64,000 bases of DNA from Phialophora verrucosa (taxonomy: Eukaryota; Ascomycota; Eurotiomycetes; Chaetothyriales; Herpotrichiellaceae): assembly GCA_002099365.1 (NCBI GenBank), contig MSED01000002.1:1922001-1986000 (forward strand). Reading direction: 5' to 3'. The position numbers and the translations under genes were made by a program. Below, piece by piece: positions 1-10,936 of the stretch (positions within the stretch are counted from its first letter, which is position 1; each line of letters begins with the position of its first letter). Below the pieces are notes generated by a model, which was given only the letters and a program-made list of their open reading frames with translations, searched no databases and had not been told where the DNA came from.

Positions 1-2
1 AG

Positions 3-138
3 TGGAGAGACGCGGTCGAGCATGTAGAGAAAGGGATCAAGGAGGCCGAGGACGTCATGAAGAGTAACGTCGATGTGCTTGGGGGTCGGGTGAGGGACGT
101 AGAGGAGAGGGTCGGACGGTTAGGTCAAGGGAGGTAGC
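3..138 (+). CDS. 3' end of an unidentified gene (partial)
   Basis: An open frame enters from the left edge and ends at a TAG at 136-138, giving 44 residues. The tail is charged and heptad-like (begins WRDAVEHVEKG, ends VEERVGRLGQGR), so it probably ends in an amphipathic helix or coiled coil. It converges on the ALG12 gene 160 bp downstream. A small mitochondrial or membrane-associated coiled-coil protein is possible, but the fragment is too short to assign. Reading frame and stop are seen; everything else is inference. Confidence 0.4.
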
Positions 139-298
139 TCGCTGGCTGGCTTGCTGGCGCTTCCCATCATCTTCGTCGAGGGAGACCGTGTCAGTCGAGG
201 AAAAGACGAAAAAAAAACCCGAGATATATTGATGGGACAAATGGATGGGAACAGGAGAGAGATATCGTCGTTAATGGACCTTTTCCTTCCCACTCGCT

Positions 299-2272
299 CT
301 ACGGCACTATTCCCCCTTCCGCCCTTTTCAAGATGTACAGCTTCGTCTCGAAGCCCCAATGCACCCACCAGCCCATCGTCAGACTGACCCTCCGTCCCAA
401 TATCCTTTCGAACCCATACCCTTCCCTGATCACGTCGTGCAGAACGCCATACACTTGCTTTGCCCATCCACCATACATGGCCCCGACCAGCCGGGCCAGT
501 CCATCATCCTCGCGCCTCTCCTCCTTCGCACCCAGCACCAACAACCCCCTCCCGACATCCGGACTCACGACGCTCGGCCGGCCCAGGCCCGGGATCCGAT
601 CGACGACATCCCACCGGCCGATCACGCGGCCCGGGTCCTCGACGACGACGTAGTCAAACTGGGCCCAGAACGTCGGGGTCAGGAACTCGGTCTGGTTGTC
701 CGACTTGTCGTACCGCCACTGCGTGCGCGTCTTGGACGAGAGCGCGGGGATCGTCCCGTCCGCCGAGCCGGGGAAGTAGAGCACCGGTCTGTCGTGGCCT
801 GTCGGGGCTGTCGTCGTCGACGAGGATGTGGTGGTGAACGAGGGCGTCGACAGGAACCGCGTCACGCCCGTCTGAAGCGCCAGGTTGGTCAGGTGGACGC
901 GGACGGTCGGCTGGGCCGGGTACGCCAGCGACAGCGCGTGCAGGGACGAGAGGGCGCTCGCGCCAGGATACGTCTGTGCCGAGAGCGGGAGGAAGACGGC
1001 GTGGGAGAGGAGCGCCGTGCACGCCGTGCTGAGGACGAGCACGATGCCGACTAGCCGGGAGGTTAGATGTCGCTCCCTGCGCTTGTAGAGGTAGTCTGCT
1101 GCCCGTGCCATTGCGGCCGTCAGGGGCGGGATCACGGGGAACAGGAAGCGCGTCTCCTTGTGCGCGAGCGCAGAGTACACGGCTACATAGCCCACCGAGG
1201 GCGCCACGAGGTCCAGGTTCGACATTGCCAGCCCGGGCAGCGTGAGGCTCCACGGAATGAGCGCGAGGAGGACCGGGTTCCCGACGAGCCGCGGCAGCGC
1301 CGACGTGAAATACCAGTGCCACGGGCTTGTACCCCAGGCCGAGGCGCCGAGCCCGTCGTCCCTGGGGAACACGTTCGCCAAAAAGGCCGCCAGTTCGGGC
1401 CAGAGCAGTCTGCGAGACTGCCAGAAATACGTGTCGATGGAGACCGTCAGGACGAGACCAGCCACCGTTGCGGTGAGGATGGCCGGGACAAAGACCCTGC
1501 GGAGGAGAGCGAGGGCAGAGCCTATGTTCCCTCCCGTGCGGACGAGCATGTACGCGCACTGCGATGCCAGGAGGAGGGCGAGCTCGGCGCGGAAAATGAT
1601 GGCCGCCAGCGTGAGCAGGTAGAGCGCCAGCCTCGTCCGCTTGACTCGCGACTCTGTCCCCGGGGGCGTGACGGGGAGGAGCAGCGAGAGGGCGAAGGTG
1701 CTGAGGCCAAAGGCGAACATGTTGGGCAGGGTCCGCGACGCGTAATACCAGACGTGGAACTGACTGGCTTGGAGGGCCCCGTACCATGCTGCTGCCGAAG
1801 TGCCGTATGCTCGACGGACCGCCGACGCGTAAGTCACCAGCGCCGCGGCGTTAAATACGCCCAGAATCCCGCGCACTGGGTGGGTGGTAAACCTCGCCGG
1901 TCAGCTGTGAAAAAGCGCTCTCCCTGGGGTTTCCACTCTTCGCCATGTGTTCGGTCACTCACCTAGCATCTGCTGGGACAGGCCGTCGTCGACGGTGCCG
2001 CGGAGCCACACAATTGGCTTCGCGATGGCCGCCAACGTCATCGCCCCGATGAATGTCCTGGGCACCGCACCAGGGAAAGTCATGTGGTCGTACAGTGCCT
2101 TGATCCTGAGATGGGCATGGTGGCCCAGGGGAACGCCATAATTTAAGATGTCGTGGGCCGCTTGGATGTTGAACGACTCCTCGACTTTCGTGTAGGGTGC
2201 GATGTATAAGTGAATGGCGACAAGAAGGGGAAATGCAGCGACAACGAGCATTGACGCTCCCCAGCGAGCCAT
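299..2272 (-). CDS. ALG12: ALG12, dolichyl-P-mannose:Man7GlcNAc2-PP-dolichol alpha-1,6-mannosyltransferase
   Basis: ER membrane glycosyltransferase (GT22 family) that adds the eighth mannose to the lipid-linked N-glycan precursor in the ER lumen. Two exons, 2272-1963 and 1875-299, with an 87-nt intron (gtgagt..cccag) splitting a Val codon; the joined protein is 628 residues. The first exon has the family N-terminus (HLYIAPYTKVEESFNIQAAHD), holding the lumenal E-E acidic pair typical of GT22 enzymes. The second has SQFHVWYYASRTLPN and WGTSPWHWYFTSALPR, both diagnostic of ALG12 rather than PIG-B or ALG9, then HKETRFLFP and several hydrophobic segments. It is longer than the yeast (551) and human (488) proteins, mainly through a Thr/Ser-rich lumenal insert near the middle of the C-terminal half. 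The first ATG of exon 1 is used as start. Confidence in the family is high; exact intron borders rest on phase and consensus. Confidence 0.92.
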
Positions 2273-2848
2273 TCTTGGTGAGTAATATGGATGAGAAGGC
2301 TGAAATGAGGGAAGAAGATGGCTCTGTAGCTTTGGCCAGTCTCGATAGGGGTACCTGCTCCACTACGCGGTATGGCAAGGCTGGGATCCAGCCTTACCAA
2401 CCCTGCACAGTACTGACTATTCGAGCAAGCCCACCTACAAACTCGGGAGGCGCGATAATCAGCGGAACCTCGCACAAAACAAGATGCCATCACGGCTTAG
2501 AAAATCTCAAGGGCCACGATTAAGCGCCCTCCGATCACCGGCGGCCGTTGAATCACACCCAAACAGCCGTCACACGGCGTTAAAGTCTACGAATCGGGTG
2601 GTCAAGCGAAGCCAGAGTGGTCATCTATTGAAACTGTTGCTGAGGGCTTGGGATCGGCTTAAGTCCCCTCGAAAGACCTTCTAGTCCTGATGGGTGAATA
2701 GACTCGCAAAAACACAAACTTGAAAGACGGTGCAGGTCAAACAACGGCCCTTGGAGGCCAGCTTGCAGAAGACTTTTGTAAAAGAATGGCATGAAGTGAT
2801 TGAGTTTCTCAATGGTTTGTCTGGGTCTTACTATCCCGACAGCATCTC
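2273..2848. other. intergenic, ALG12 upstream and cupin downstream region
   Basis: Holds the ALG12 promoter and the 3' flank of the cupin gene, both read leftwards. Short open frames occur on both strands, but none has recognisable protein character or splice support. No repeat or RNA gene is seen. Confidence 0.5.
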
Positions 2849-3513
2849 CTATAGCGCGCTCTTAGGATCGCGCTTAAGATGAACCTCCTCCAGCTGCTTG
2901 CCAGCGATATCAAATGGCAGACAAGAAATGGTGGTGGCCACAAACCGCGCCGGTTCAGTACTTGACGCGTTGTGCCATCGGTGCATCGTCCCTCGCTGGA
3001 CAATGTGGTCACCTGGGCGCAATCGAACCTTCTCCCCATTATCCAACTCGTCTGCATGTCCCGCTAAGTCAGCATCGCACCGCCTGGGATACGAGGCCCT
3101 TGCCTTGGGATTGGCAAAAGCCGGCAACAGGGGGAAAAAAAGAGCAACTCACGATCGATCTCTCCAGCGACACAGACCGAGAAGTCAATCGAGACAGTTC
3201 GGTGCATGACACTGCTTCCCCCGGGCAACAGATCCACGATGAGCAGGTTGGCGCCTCCTGGAGTGACAATGTTCGGTGAGGTCCAGCTGGTGGGACCTTC
3301 CTTGCCTAGGTAAGCTTTGACATCCTCGTCGTTCTCCAGCTTGGATGGGACAGTGGCCACGGAATAAGAGCGGGCGAGCCCACCAACACCTGGGACGGGG
3401 TAATATTGCTGTGGAGGTGAGTCGAAGTAAACGCTCTTGCCGTGAGCATCGTGTGTCGCTATGTAGCGCTGGACGGGAGGCAAGGTCGTGACCGACTCGA
3501 CTGTTCCAGACAT
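2849..3513 (-). CDS. cupin-domain protein (small RmlC-like barrel)
   Basis: Two exons, 3513-3153 and 3063-2849, separated by an 89-nt intron (gtgagt..cttag, phase 1); joined product 191 residues. The C-terminal half reads as a cupin barrel: a histidine near VMHRTVSIDFSVCVAGEID, then a Gly-rich turn (LRPGDHIVQRGTMHRWHN) with the His-x-Trp-His end of cupin motif 2. Family members often bind a divalent metal and act as dioxygenases, isomerases or binding proteins; the substrate cannot be read from sequence. Similar stand-alone fungal cupins are commonly annotated only as cupin 2 conserved-barrel proteins. It is divergent from YOS1, so their promoters share one intergenic space. No signal peptide; probably cytosolic. 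Confidence 0.8.
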
Positions 3514-4455
3514 TTCGGCTTGAGAAGGCGGGATTTATGGCACAGGCAGGCGTACTTAGTCGTGTTTGTGCTTGTTTTGTGCCGGACAGCTGGAAGAGAC
3601 CAGGAGAGGCCGAACTCACGCATCTTTTATAGCGGAATGTATACGGTGACCAACCTCGGCAGTCCTTGCTGTCCCGTTGAGTCCCCGCATTTGTTCCCTT
3701 TTATAAAATGCTCGGTCGTCTGGAGAGCTTGTCTTTAGCCCGAGTCAGATCCAACGACAGTAGACTGATTGTTTTCAGAAAGTTCGGCCGATATGGGTTG
3801 CTTCAGGCAGTGCGAAGATGTCTGTTTCCCAGAAGGAGACATCCCACACAACAAATGCTACGTATCTAGGCGAAGACACATCGTTGGGGGCCGTGAATCT
3901 GTTTATGTCCACAGTTTTGGAAGAATCGCCGCGGGTTTGAGATAACATGGGTACCGAGCATGAGACAAGCGGGAGCATTTGATATGGTATTGGAAGTAGG
4001 TATCCGAAAGAGGATTCCTCACAAAACCGGGGCGGGTGAGAGATACACAGACCCAGGGTATTAGTTCATGTCGCTGCAGCAGGGCTCGAAAAGCGAAGAT
4101 TTGTCGGCTGAGATCAGCCAGTTAGCCTCGCCAGATCTCATTCTCCTTGTGGGTAGTCAGGCAGCGGTCAGCTAGACGGTGGCAGTCGTTCAGAAATAGA
4201 AGTACAATAAATGTACAGTAGAAGGAAGTACAGCTGGCCTTATCTTGCACACTTGTCGGGAAGTGCGCGGCCAGATATTCTTCCGCGCCGAGAACGTCGA
4301 TGCTCTGCTGGCTTCGACATCCACCATCCTTTCGAAATACTGTGGCACATGCATGTGCGTGACCCCCGAAAGCAACGGCGCGCAACTTCGACTTCAGCTC
4401 TCGCTGTCAGACTCACCATCTGCAGTTCTAAAGGAAACACACGCAATCCGCCAGA
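3514..4455. other. divergent intergenic region, cupin (-) / YOS1 (+)
   Basis: About 0.94 kb lying between the start codons of two divergently transcribed genes, so it should contain both promoters. A palindromic TATA-like stretch is near 3699-3708. No supported coding exon is seen; open frames at 3775-3978 and 4122-4570 lack family features. Confidence 0.5.
3699..3708 (-). promoter_or_regulatory. TATA-like element upstream of the cupin gene
   Basis: The sequence ttttataaaa-like (tttataaaat) lies about 190 bp upstream of the cupin start codon and is nearly palindromic, so it could serve either strand. Position and sequence are seen; function is inferred. Confidence 0.3.
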
Positions 4456-5055
4456 ATGCTCAGTCTCTTCGGCTTCGGGCCTTTTCTCTACGGTAAGAAC
4501 ACTCGCCAGCGCATGCCACCCACTTCCTACCGCTGCCTATTATCACATTCACCACCCCGCTGACAGCTAGTCTACAATCATAGCGAGCTGCCTCCTTCTC
4601 AATGCCATCGCCATCCTCTCGGAAGACCGCTTCCTTGCGCGAAGTACGTTCCCCGGATCTCCCTGAACATGAGAACATACACCCATTCACGGTTAGAACC
4701 AAGGTGTCCAAGTCACTTTGCTGACAATTTCTTGTACACACAGTCGGCTGGGGGAAAACTTCCCTGACCGAACAAAACAACGCCGCCTTCGGTACTCCCG
4801 GCCAGGATCCCGAGAGCTTTCGCAGCCGAGGAATTAACCTGATATCCAGTGTGCGGACGTTATGTCGAGGTTAGTGCATGCCTTTCCGGTCGGGGCGGGA
4901 CACTCTGTGAACCAGAAGAAGAACACCGCGCCTCTCTGCCTAGAAGATGACCATGGCTCCCGTCTGCTGTACGGCTATACTAACTGGAACGATACCCAGT
5001 CCCGTTAATCCTGGTGAATACATGCCTCATTATCTACGAGCTTGTATTGGGTTAG
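4456..5055 (+). CDS. YOS1: YOS1 / IER3IP1 family ER-Golgi transport protein
   Basis: Small membrane protein of ER-to-Golgi COPII vesicles, partner of Yip1-Yif1. Four short exons: 4456-4492, 4584-4643, 4744-4869 and 5000-5055; all junctions are GT..AG and in phase, giving 92 residues. The product has the family pattern: N-terminal MLSLFGFGPFLYAS hydrophobic segment, the signature LSEDRFLARIGWG, a short variable loop, INLISSVRTLCRVPLI, and a C-terminal hydrophobic segment ending LGstop. In yeast and human the corresponding blocks are strongly conserved (SEDRFLxxIGW). Length matches the family (about 80-90). In exon 2 an AG nearer the donor is skipped because it leads at once to a TAG; the next AG restores the family sequence. 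No single open frame reveals this gene. Confidence is high. Confidence 0.93.
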
Positions 5056-6758
5056 GGTGAACACCCACAATGGATGCCATTGACCACACGACGAGAGAAG
5101 GGCTTCAGTCTCCAACGTGGGCCGTCTGCGCTCCCCGAAGTTCGCGAGGACTGGGTGGTCTCGAATTGCCTAGACTCCAAGCTCGCTCCCATTGAAGAAC
5201 AAACCCCCGGCCTCCGAGCGTGAGTGTGAGCGCGAGCGTAAGCTTGAACGCAGCATTCTCGTCGGCATGGACGAGCACACGGGCAGGACAGTATGCAGCA
5301 GCCAGGTAGCCCGCGGTAACCTCAGCCTCAAGGAGTCCAGCATGAGCGCGAGGCGGGTATCGGTCCGACGTTGAGTCCGAACATCACCCCAGCATAGAGG
5401 GAAGGAATACCAGCATCAAAGACCAAGCTCACGAAGATGAAACGTCCCAAGCAGTCGAGAACAAAGGCAGCGGGTTTTGCCTTACACATTGGGCATTGCG
5501 CATCACCGTTGGCAGCTTGCAGCTTACAGCTTACAGCTTCAGGCTGCCCCCTGACGACCTCGGAGCTGGACAAGCGGAGGAGGACGTATCGTAGAACCAA
5601 AGGCCAACTGGTGACCTGGCAAGTGAGCTGGCGAGAGGCGAAGCCATAATACATAGTCGATCCTTCATAACGTTGATCTTGATCGATCCTCTATAATGTT
5701 GACCGTGACTGATCCTCGCCTATCTGCGCTGTCCTTGACTTCTTTCCGACGAGCTGGTGTCCCAAAACTGCGAGCTCGTTTTTGAATTTCAAACGGCGTC
5801 TGATCCCTCGAAGTGAGGTCAGCGGCAAGAGTGAGCTTCGTCGCGCATGGGATCGAAGCCTGACATCGTGTAGAGATGGCTACCCTGTAACCGTGGGAGT
5901 TTTCACGGATTGGAAACGACCATCTCGGGCAATGTTGGACCAAACACCATTAACACCATTATTGCGATTCGGTCAGATTGCGTTCTTTCATTGCCATCCC
6001 GGACAGGCCTCCTATTTTTAATATGGGTGCTTTATCTGGCTCCTGGAGCTTCAGCCGCACCCGCTCGATATTCATGTCCAGCCAGCCAAATTACATCTGC
6101 ACCCCCGAGAAAACCCTTCTTTTCGTTATTGCCAATCCAAATGCATCACAGATTCCAGGTTCGCCGCTGAAATAGAAGCACAGAGCAGAAGCCGTGCGCA
6201 AGTCCAATCACCATATATTCTCCACAAAGTCGCTTATGTACTCCAGAAATCCATCTCCATTGTGCACAATTTATGTGCTTGGCTGCTTAAAGTGAGATGC
6301 TCACCTGGTCGCCTTTCTTCCAGTACGGCAGCGTAAGGTTGGGCTGCGGGTGGGAATGCTCCAGGTACATTAATCGAGGTTTGATCCCGTCTAACAGCAT
6401 GTCGGCTCTAGGCTCCCTCATGAACCCAGTATGCTAGCTGCATCAAGCCCAGTGTTTCTCAGGGCCAACAAGGAAGGGTAGAAATTGAGAACAGTTCGGC
6501 CGGACTCCAGACTCGTAAGTTGACGCCAAACAGCAATCCACCACAAGAGTTTTAAAATGTCGTAATTCGTCCAGAGCCGTTTGAGGTCATCATTAAATGC
6601 CAAGAATGTGCGCTTTCAGTCAAGACCAGAGCTCTCATCAGTCCCAAGATTGGCAAGCATAAGGTCGCATGTTCTTCAGATCCCTCCGCGGAAAAGGACG
6701 TAGGCTAAATGTTGACAGAACCGACACTCCGTCTCCCGACCACATCGACTCTCATCAT
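5056..6758. other. intergenic, 1.7 kb without a supported gene
   Basis: Lies between the 3' ends of YOS1 (+) and creB (-), unusually long for a convergent gap here. It has a pair of diverged 20-mers (5657-5676 and 5683-5702, 17 of 20 identical, differences all C/T) and a short agcttac microrepeat near 5516-5540. Open frames at 5192-5374 and 5782-6175 have no recognisable features. Confidence 0.45.
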
Positions 6759-9137
6759 TCACGAAAGCATGCCGAAGGATTTCTTCCGGATGCTGAACCG
6801 ATTCTTCCTCTCCTTAGGTATATCCTTTTCAGGCGTATCACCGTTTCCTGCTGGCATTGGAGGCACAATGTTCTCCTCCGACGGGTTAGACGGGGGCTTG
6901 TCTCTCTTGGTCAAGGAGCCAAATCGCAGACTTTTCGATCGCTTGAATTTCTCAAAGCCCGAAGAACCGCCGCCGTTCGGTTGATGAGTGTGTGCTCGTT
7001 CAAGGGCGTTTCGTTGATCTTCTTCCGCCTTTGTCTGCTTACTTGCTTCCAAGGCCGCCTTGAGATCTGCTTCTTGCTTCTTGTGAGCCTCTGTAATTTT
7101 GTTGGCCAGATCCTTCCGACGGTGCCGTTCAGCTTCCTGTCTGTCCTTCTCTGCCTGCTTCTCTGCGGCTTTTCGTGCCTTCTCTTCTTTGGCTTTCTCC
7201 TTCTTACTTTGCAGCACGGGGCTGGTAGGTCGCGCAGCGGAAATATTTGGTGATCTAGGAGGTTCAACATGGCCGTTGGCCTTGAAATCCGGTGGTGCTG
7301 TCATGGCATGGTCGAGCGCAGCATAGTGTGCAGAATCCGCGGCCAAATTTGGAGAACCTAGGGGGCTGACCGTCTCGACGCGGTGGAGTTCTGCTGACCG
7401 TTTAGTGTCAACACCAAGGCCTGTGGTGAAATCCTGAGACGCCCGTCTCTTTCCTTCTGTCCTTTGCTCCTTTCGGACCTCTTCGAGAGTTGTCTCCTGG
7501 TAAAACAAGACATATGCAGTTGCCAACCCTGCTTTATCTCCAAAAAAGTTGCGAACGAAATTTTTGTCCACAGGTTCGACCATTTCGTCGTCAAAAAGGA
7601 GCCACCCTCGATCCTGCGTCTTGATGATGGAAACATAGTGACCGTGGTAAGGACCACCTCCGATGTGTACAACCACTGCGTACAACTCGTACAGTCGATC
7701 CGGATCTTCGGCGTCATCCGTAGTGTTGAACAACCTCAGATGATAAGGGTACACAACCTTGTGGAAAAGCTTCTGCAGCCGTCCGAAATCTTCAGTGTAC
7801 TTGAATCGTTTCAGGTGGAGAGCCAATATTCGCGGGAGCCTCTTGATCTTCATGCGTTTTTCGGCTTCTTGAAGACCGCCGCAGTTGTCGCAATGAAACT
7901 TGTTTCGCTCACAAAGCATTTCCTCTTCGGAGAATCTTCGCAGACATGCTGTGACAGAGGAGTGCTGCTCCAAATCGACCGATAGGTCCAGAAAAGGTTC
8001 GTCACGTTGGGACACATTTTCGCAGGTTAAGCATCGAGTTTCGGAGGTGAGGGTGCCTTCAAAGAGCTGGTGCAGCCATCTTGTCGGAGAACTTGCCGTT
8101 GGAACCGGCAATATAGAAGGGAATTGGACCGTTGCCGATTCTGACCTTACCATGTCGGTCGGTTCCTCTTTGACCGGAGGTGGCTCCTCCGCCTTTTTCT
8201 GGGCGATCAGTTTCCTGTCATGAGCCTCCAAATTTTCCAAAACAGTGTTGAGGAGGAGATTGAGAAACTCGTGCGCATCCTGATGCATTGCGGACCGGAA
8301 CATTTCGTTCTCCTGTCGGAGGACTTCGAGCAACCTCCATCCACTCACAACTCCCGTGCGGTATTGAGCTGTAACAATAGCTTCAAACATATCTTTCAGC
8401 GAGGTGAAAAGAGTCTCGGGCATTTCATAATCCTTGGAATTGTCGTAAGTCATATTCAGTATCGGCCCTGCCTGAAGCGCCTGTTTCTTTTTGTATTCTG
8501 GCGAGTCCTTATCTTCTGGTTTCTGTTGCTGCGGAGGGGTGCCAGCGTTTCGAGAGGATGCGGGTCCGTTGGATTTCTTCGCCGCCCCATTCTGTTGGGT
8601 CGGTGGCTGTCGAGGAGGTGCGTGCTTCTGAGAGAAAGCGATCGAGTCGAGGGTCGAGCGGCGAGGGTAAGAGAGGACATTTTCTCGAAAGGGTACGGAA
8701 TAGTAGAGACACTGTAGTATCGAGTTGCAGTAGCTGTGGCAGTCAGTGTGTCTAGATTCGATACCCCACAGATTCCAGCACTGACCAGCTGTTTCCAAAC
8801 TACGCGATTGTTAGCCAGAGACAAAAACTCGGGGACGGGAGGCTACCACATTTTCCATGCCCAGAAACTTGTCGCTGCCATCGTTGCGAATCGGGCCAGC
8901 ATTCGCAAGCATGCGCTCGAGAGGGGTCGGGACAGGTCCGCTGGCGTCCTTTCTAGTTGTGGCCGGGCCTACTGTCGGTGCAGAGGCATTCTAGAGAGAA
9001 GTTAGCATGCTGCAGAAATCGTCGAACCCGGGCTGGAAGAATGCGCCAGTCTCTTCCAATATCGGGGAAGTTGAAGACGTGGCTCATCTGGTGTGTCCAC
9101 TCACCTGGCTTTTGAGTTTCCCGAAGAAGGAAGTCAT
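6759..9137 (-). CDS. creB: creB-type ubiquitin C-terminal hydrolase (USP12/46 family)
   Basis: Cysteine deubiquitinase of carbon catabolite repression in filamentous fungi (creB; works with the WD40 protein creC). Four exons: 9137-9105, 8990-8850, 8799-8786 (14 nt) and 8733-6759; product 720 residues (A. nidulans CreB about 766). Exon 2 carries TPLERMLANAGPIRNDGSDKFLGMEN; the micro-exon plus the next base give FGNSCYCNSILQ, the Cys box, with catalytic Cys63. The His box GGGPYHGHYVS (His428) and the following LLFDDE acid complete the triad. Zinc-ribbon cysteines are C297/C300 and C344/C347. About residues 585-660 form a Lys/Glu coiled coil, and the tail is Ser/Arg-rich, as in CreB. Donor of exon 2 is taken at AAT|gtggta to keep ENFGN; using the next GT would insert one Val. 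Ser replaces the usual Thr in GN(T)C. Confidence 0.92.
8786..8799 (-). other. creB: 14-nt micro-exon of creB
   Basis: Flanked by introns of 50 nt (8800-8849) and 52 nt (8734-8785) with cgtag acceptor and gtcagt donor. It encodes F-G-N-S plus two bases of the catalytic Cys codon, whose last base is in the next exon. Skipping it would delete the active-site box and shift the frame. Confidence 0.8.
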
Positions 9138-9744
9138 GGTTGACGCGCCTCATCTGCAGTCACCCGAAAACCGTTCAGGACGAGGTGCAGTCACACTGCC
9201 GAAGAGCGCATGTGTAGTTCAGATGTGTTGAAGGTCGCGCGCGGGAGGAATCGAGGGGACAACGGGTAAATAGTCGATAAGGCAGCGCTACGGTACGCAC
9301 GACTTCAGCTTTTGAAATCGACCGGCACAAGGTGGTAGATGGGAACGGTGGGAGCAGTGGTACTCCTGGTTTTTGGTGGTAGCAGTCAAGCACCGGGTTT
9401 AAGCTAGAACAGTAGTTGGTGGAATTCTATGCGCCTTCTGCATGGGTAAAGACGGGGTCTCGTCTCGTGGCGGAGGGGCAGGCCGCACGCAAAAGCGAAG
9501 ACTGCCTGGCACCCTGGCCTCTGGGGGCGGCCAGAGCGAACCGCGACCTGCGAGGATGCGTGGCTGCATGCATGGCTTCCACGCTTGTTGGAGTTTCTGC
9601 GGGCGAACGAATGGACATGGCCCATCCCTAACGTCGGCTAAGGGACCACCCTCCACCACCTTTTACCCCTCGGGCTATCAATGTCACCCACTGCCATCGA
9701 TCGAAGCGGTCAGTGTTCATCCTACGAGTCCTGGCTCAGGTGCT
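9138..9744. other. creB upstream region
   Basis: About 0.6 kb upstream of creB; should hold its promoter. Open frames on both strands at 9175-9660 are not supported by family features or splice logic. Confidence 0.4.
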
Positions 9745-10395
9745 ATGTCGCAACAGTGCTCAAAATCCACGTACAGTACCACCATCAAAGCTCAGAATGC
9801 GCATCTGCAGTGGTGGTCGGCAGACACCTTCCGGCTCATGGGCAGTCTCCGTCTACACAAACGACGTGCGTCTCACTAGACCAGTTCTAGGCGTCTTCTT
9901 CAAGTGCCGTCTGCGGCTGGCGTCTGCAGGACCAAACGTTCTAGCGCCCATAATGACACGTTATCATCGAGTGATGCCGAAAGGTCACAGATCGCTAGGG
10001 AACGGAGCACTCTTGTTGAGAAGCGAGGCCAAAGGAGGAAGCCGCAGGCCGATGACGCATATGGCTACGGCTGCAAAGAAGCCTTCATCCATCACCCAAC
10101 CACTGTCGAGAAACGCCGTTCCAGCTCAATTAATAAACTACTAGCTAGGAATGCAGAACGGCTTGAGCAGAGAAACGTCCCGTTTTCGCCCTACAAGATC
10201 AATTCGCCGGCCCAGGCAATTGGCGGGGGTGCTACATATCACCACTCTCGAGTACCGCCTAGGTGTGATCTTACCCTTCCTGTCATGGGGGAAGACTTCG
10301 GCATTCGCGGCTCTAAGCCACCTTTCAGTCTCCAAACTTCCCGTGTCTGGGCTTACTCTCCAACGTTAAGGATCGCCATGGTAGAATCTGCCTGA
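9745..10395 (+). CDS. candidate small gene of unknown function (uncertain)
   Basis: Open frame from 9880 to a TGA ending at 10395 has coding-like composition: a mixed-charge, Ser-rich protein with a basic helix (NKLLARNAERLEQRN). The same frame is open upstream from 9442 but is broken by a TAG at 9877-9879. A model of exons 9745-9770 and 9891-10395, with a 120-nt intron (gtacag..ttctag), removes the stop and yields 176 residues beginning MSQQCSKST. No domain is recognised, and the donor is not strong. It could be a lineage-specific gene, a decayed gene, or chance. The in-frame continuity is seen; the gene call is inference. Confidence 0.27.
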
Positions 10396-10936
10396 TATCG
10401 TGTTGGCGTTGCCAGAAGCGGCGTGGTCCCTTCTCAGGTGACATGTTTACGAGATGGTCGCTTCCAGCCTTCGTGTGATAATTTTGGTCAGAACTGGACG
10501 CCTTTTCGACAGAACATTCCATGGCTTCTTTGCAGTCTTCCACGTGGCATGAGTGCTTTTTAGGCTCAAGCCGGGTGGGTTTGTTCTTTGACCGCCAGAT
10601 CTCAGATTCGTCAGGCACCTCAACTGCGGTGGAGGAATCCTGGAAGGGCTTGAAGGCTGCTCGCAAATGGCGATCAGCTGTATTTCAGCCTACCACGAGC
10701 TTGCAGGAGCAGTGAGGAGAAGTCTGGAGCATGACTCCGCAGTCTAACCCCAATACACACAATATCCTTTAGCCGCCAGACACCCCGGTAGGTATTGATA
10801 GTGGCTCGTGGGAGTGTGTATGACTTATCAAGTGGACTGTTCTCTCTGGATGCAGCAGTGGCGCAAATCACCACGGGAAGTGTCCTCGTATAAAAAGCAA
10901 GCACTATATCAGAAGAACACTGATGCGCCGGTGTAA
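10396..10936. other. intergenic
   Basis: Between the candidate small gene and the 3' end of the penta-EF-hand gene. Only short open frames; nothing supported. Confidence 0.4.

Noticed and set aside
654..1787. Long antisense and alternative-frame ORFs over ALG12
   Set aside because: Shadows caused by GC-rich coding sequence; the ALG12 frame has clear family motifs.
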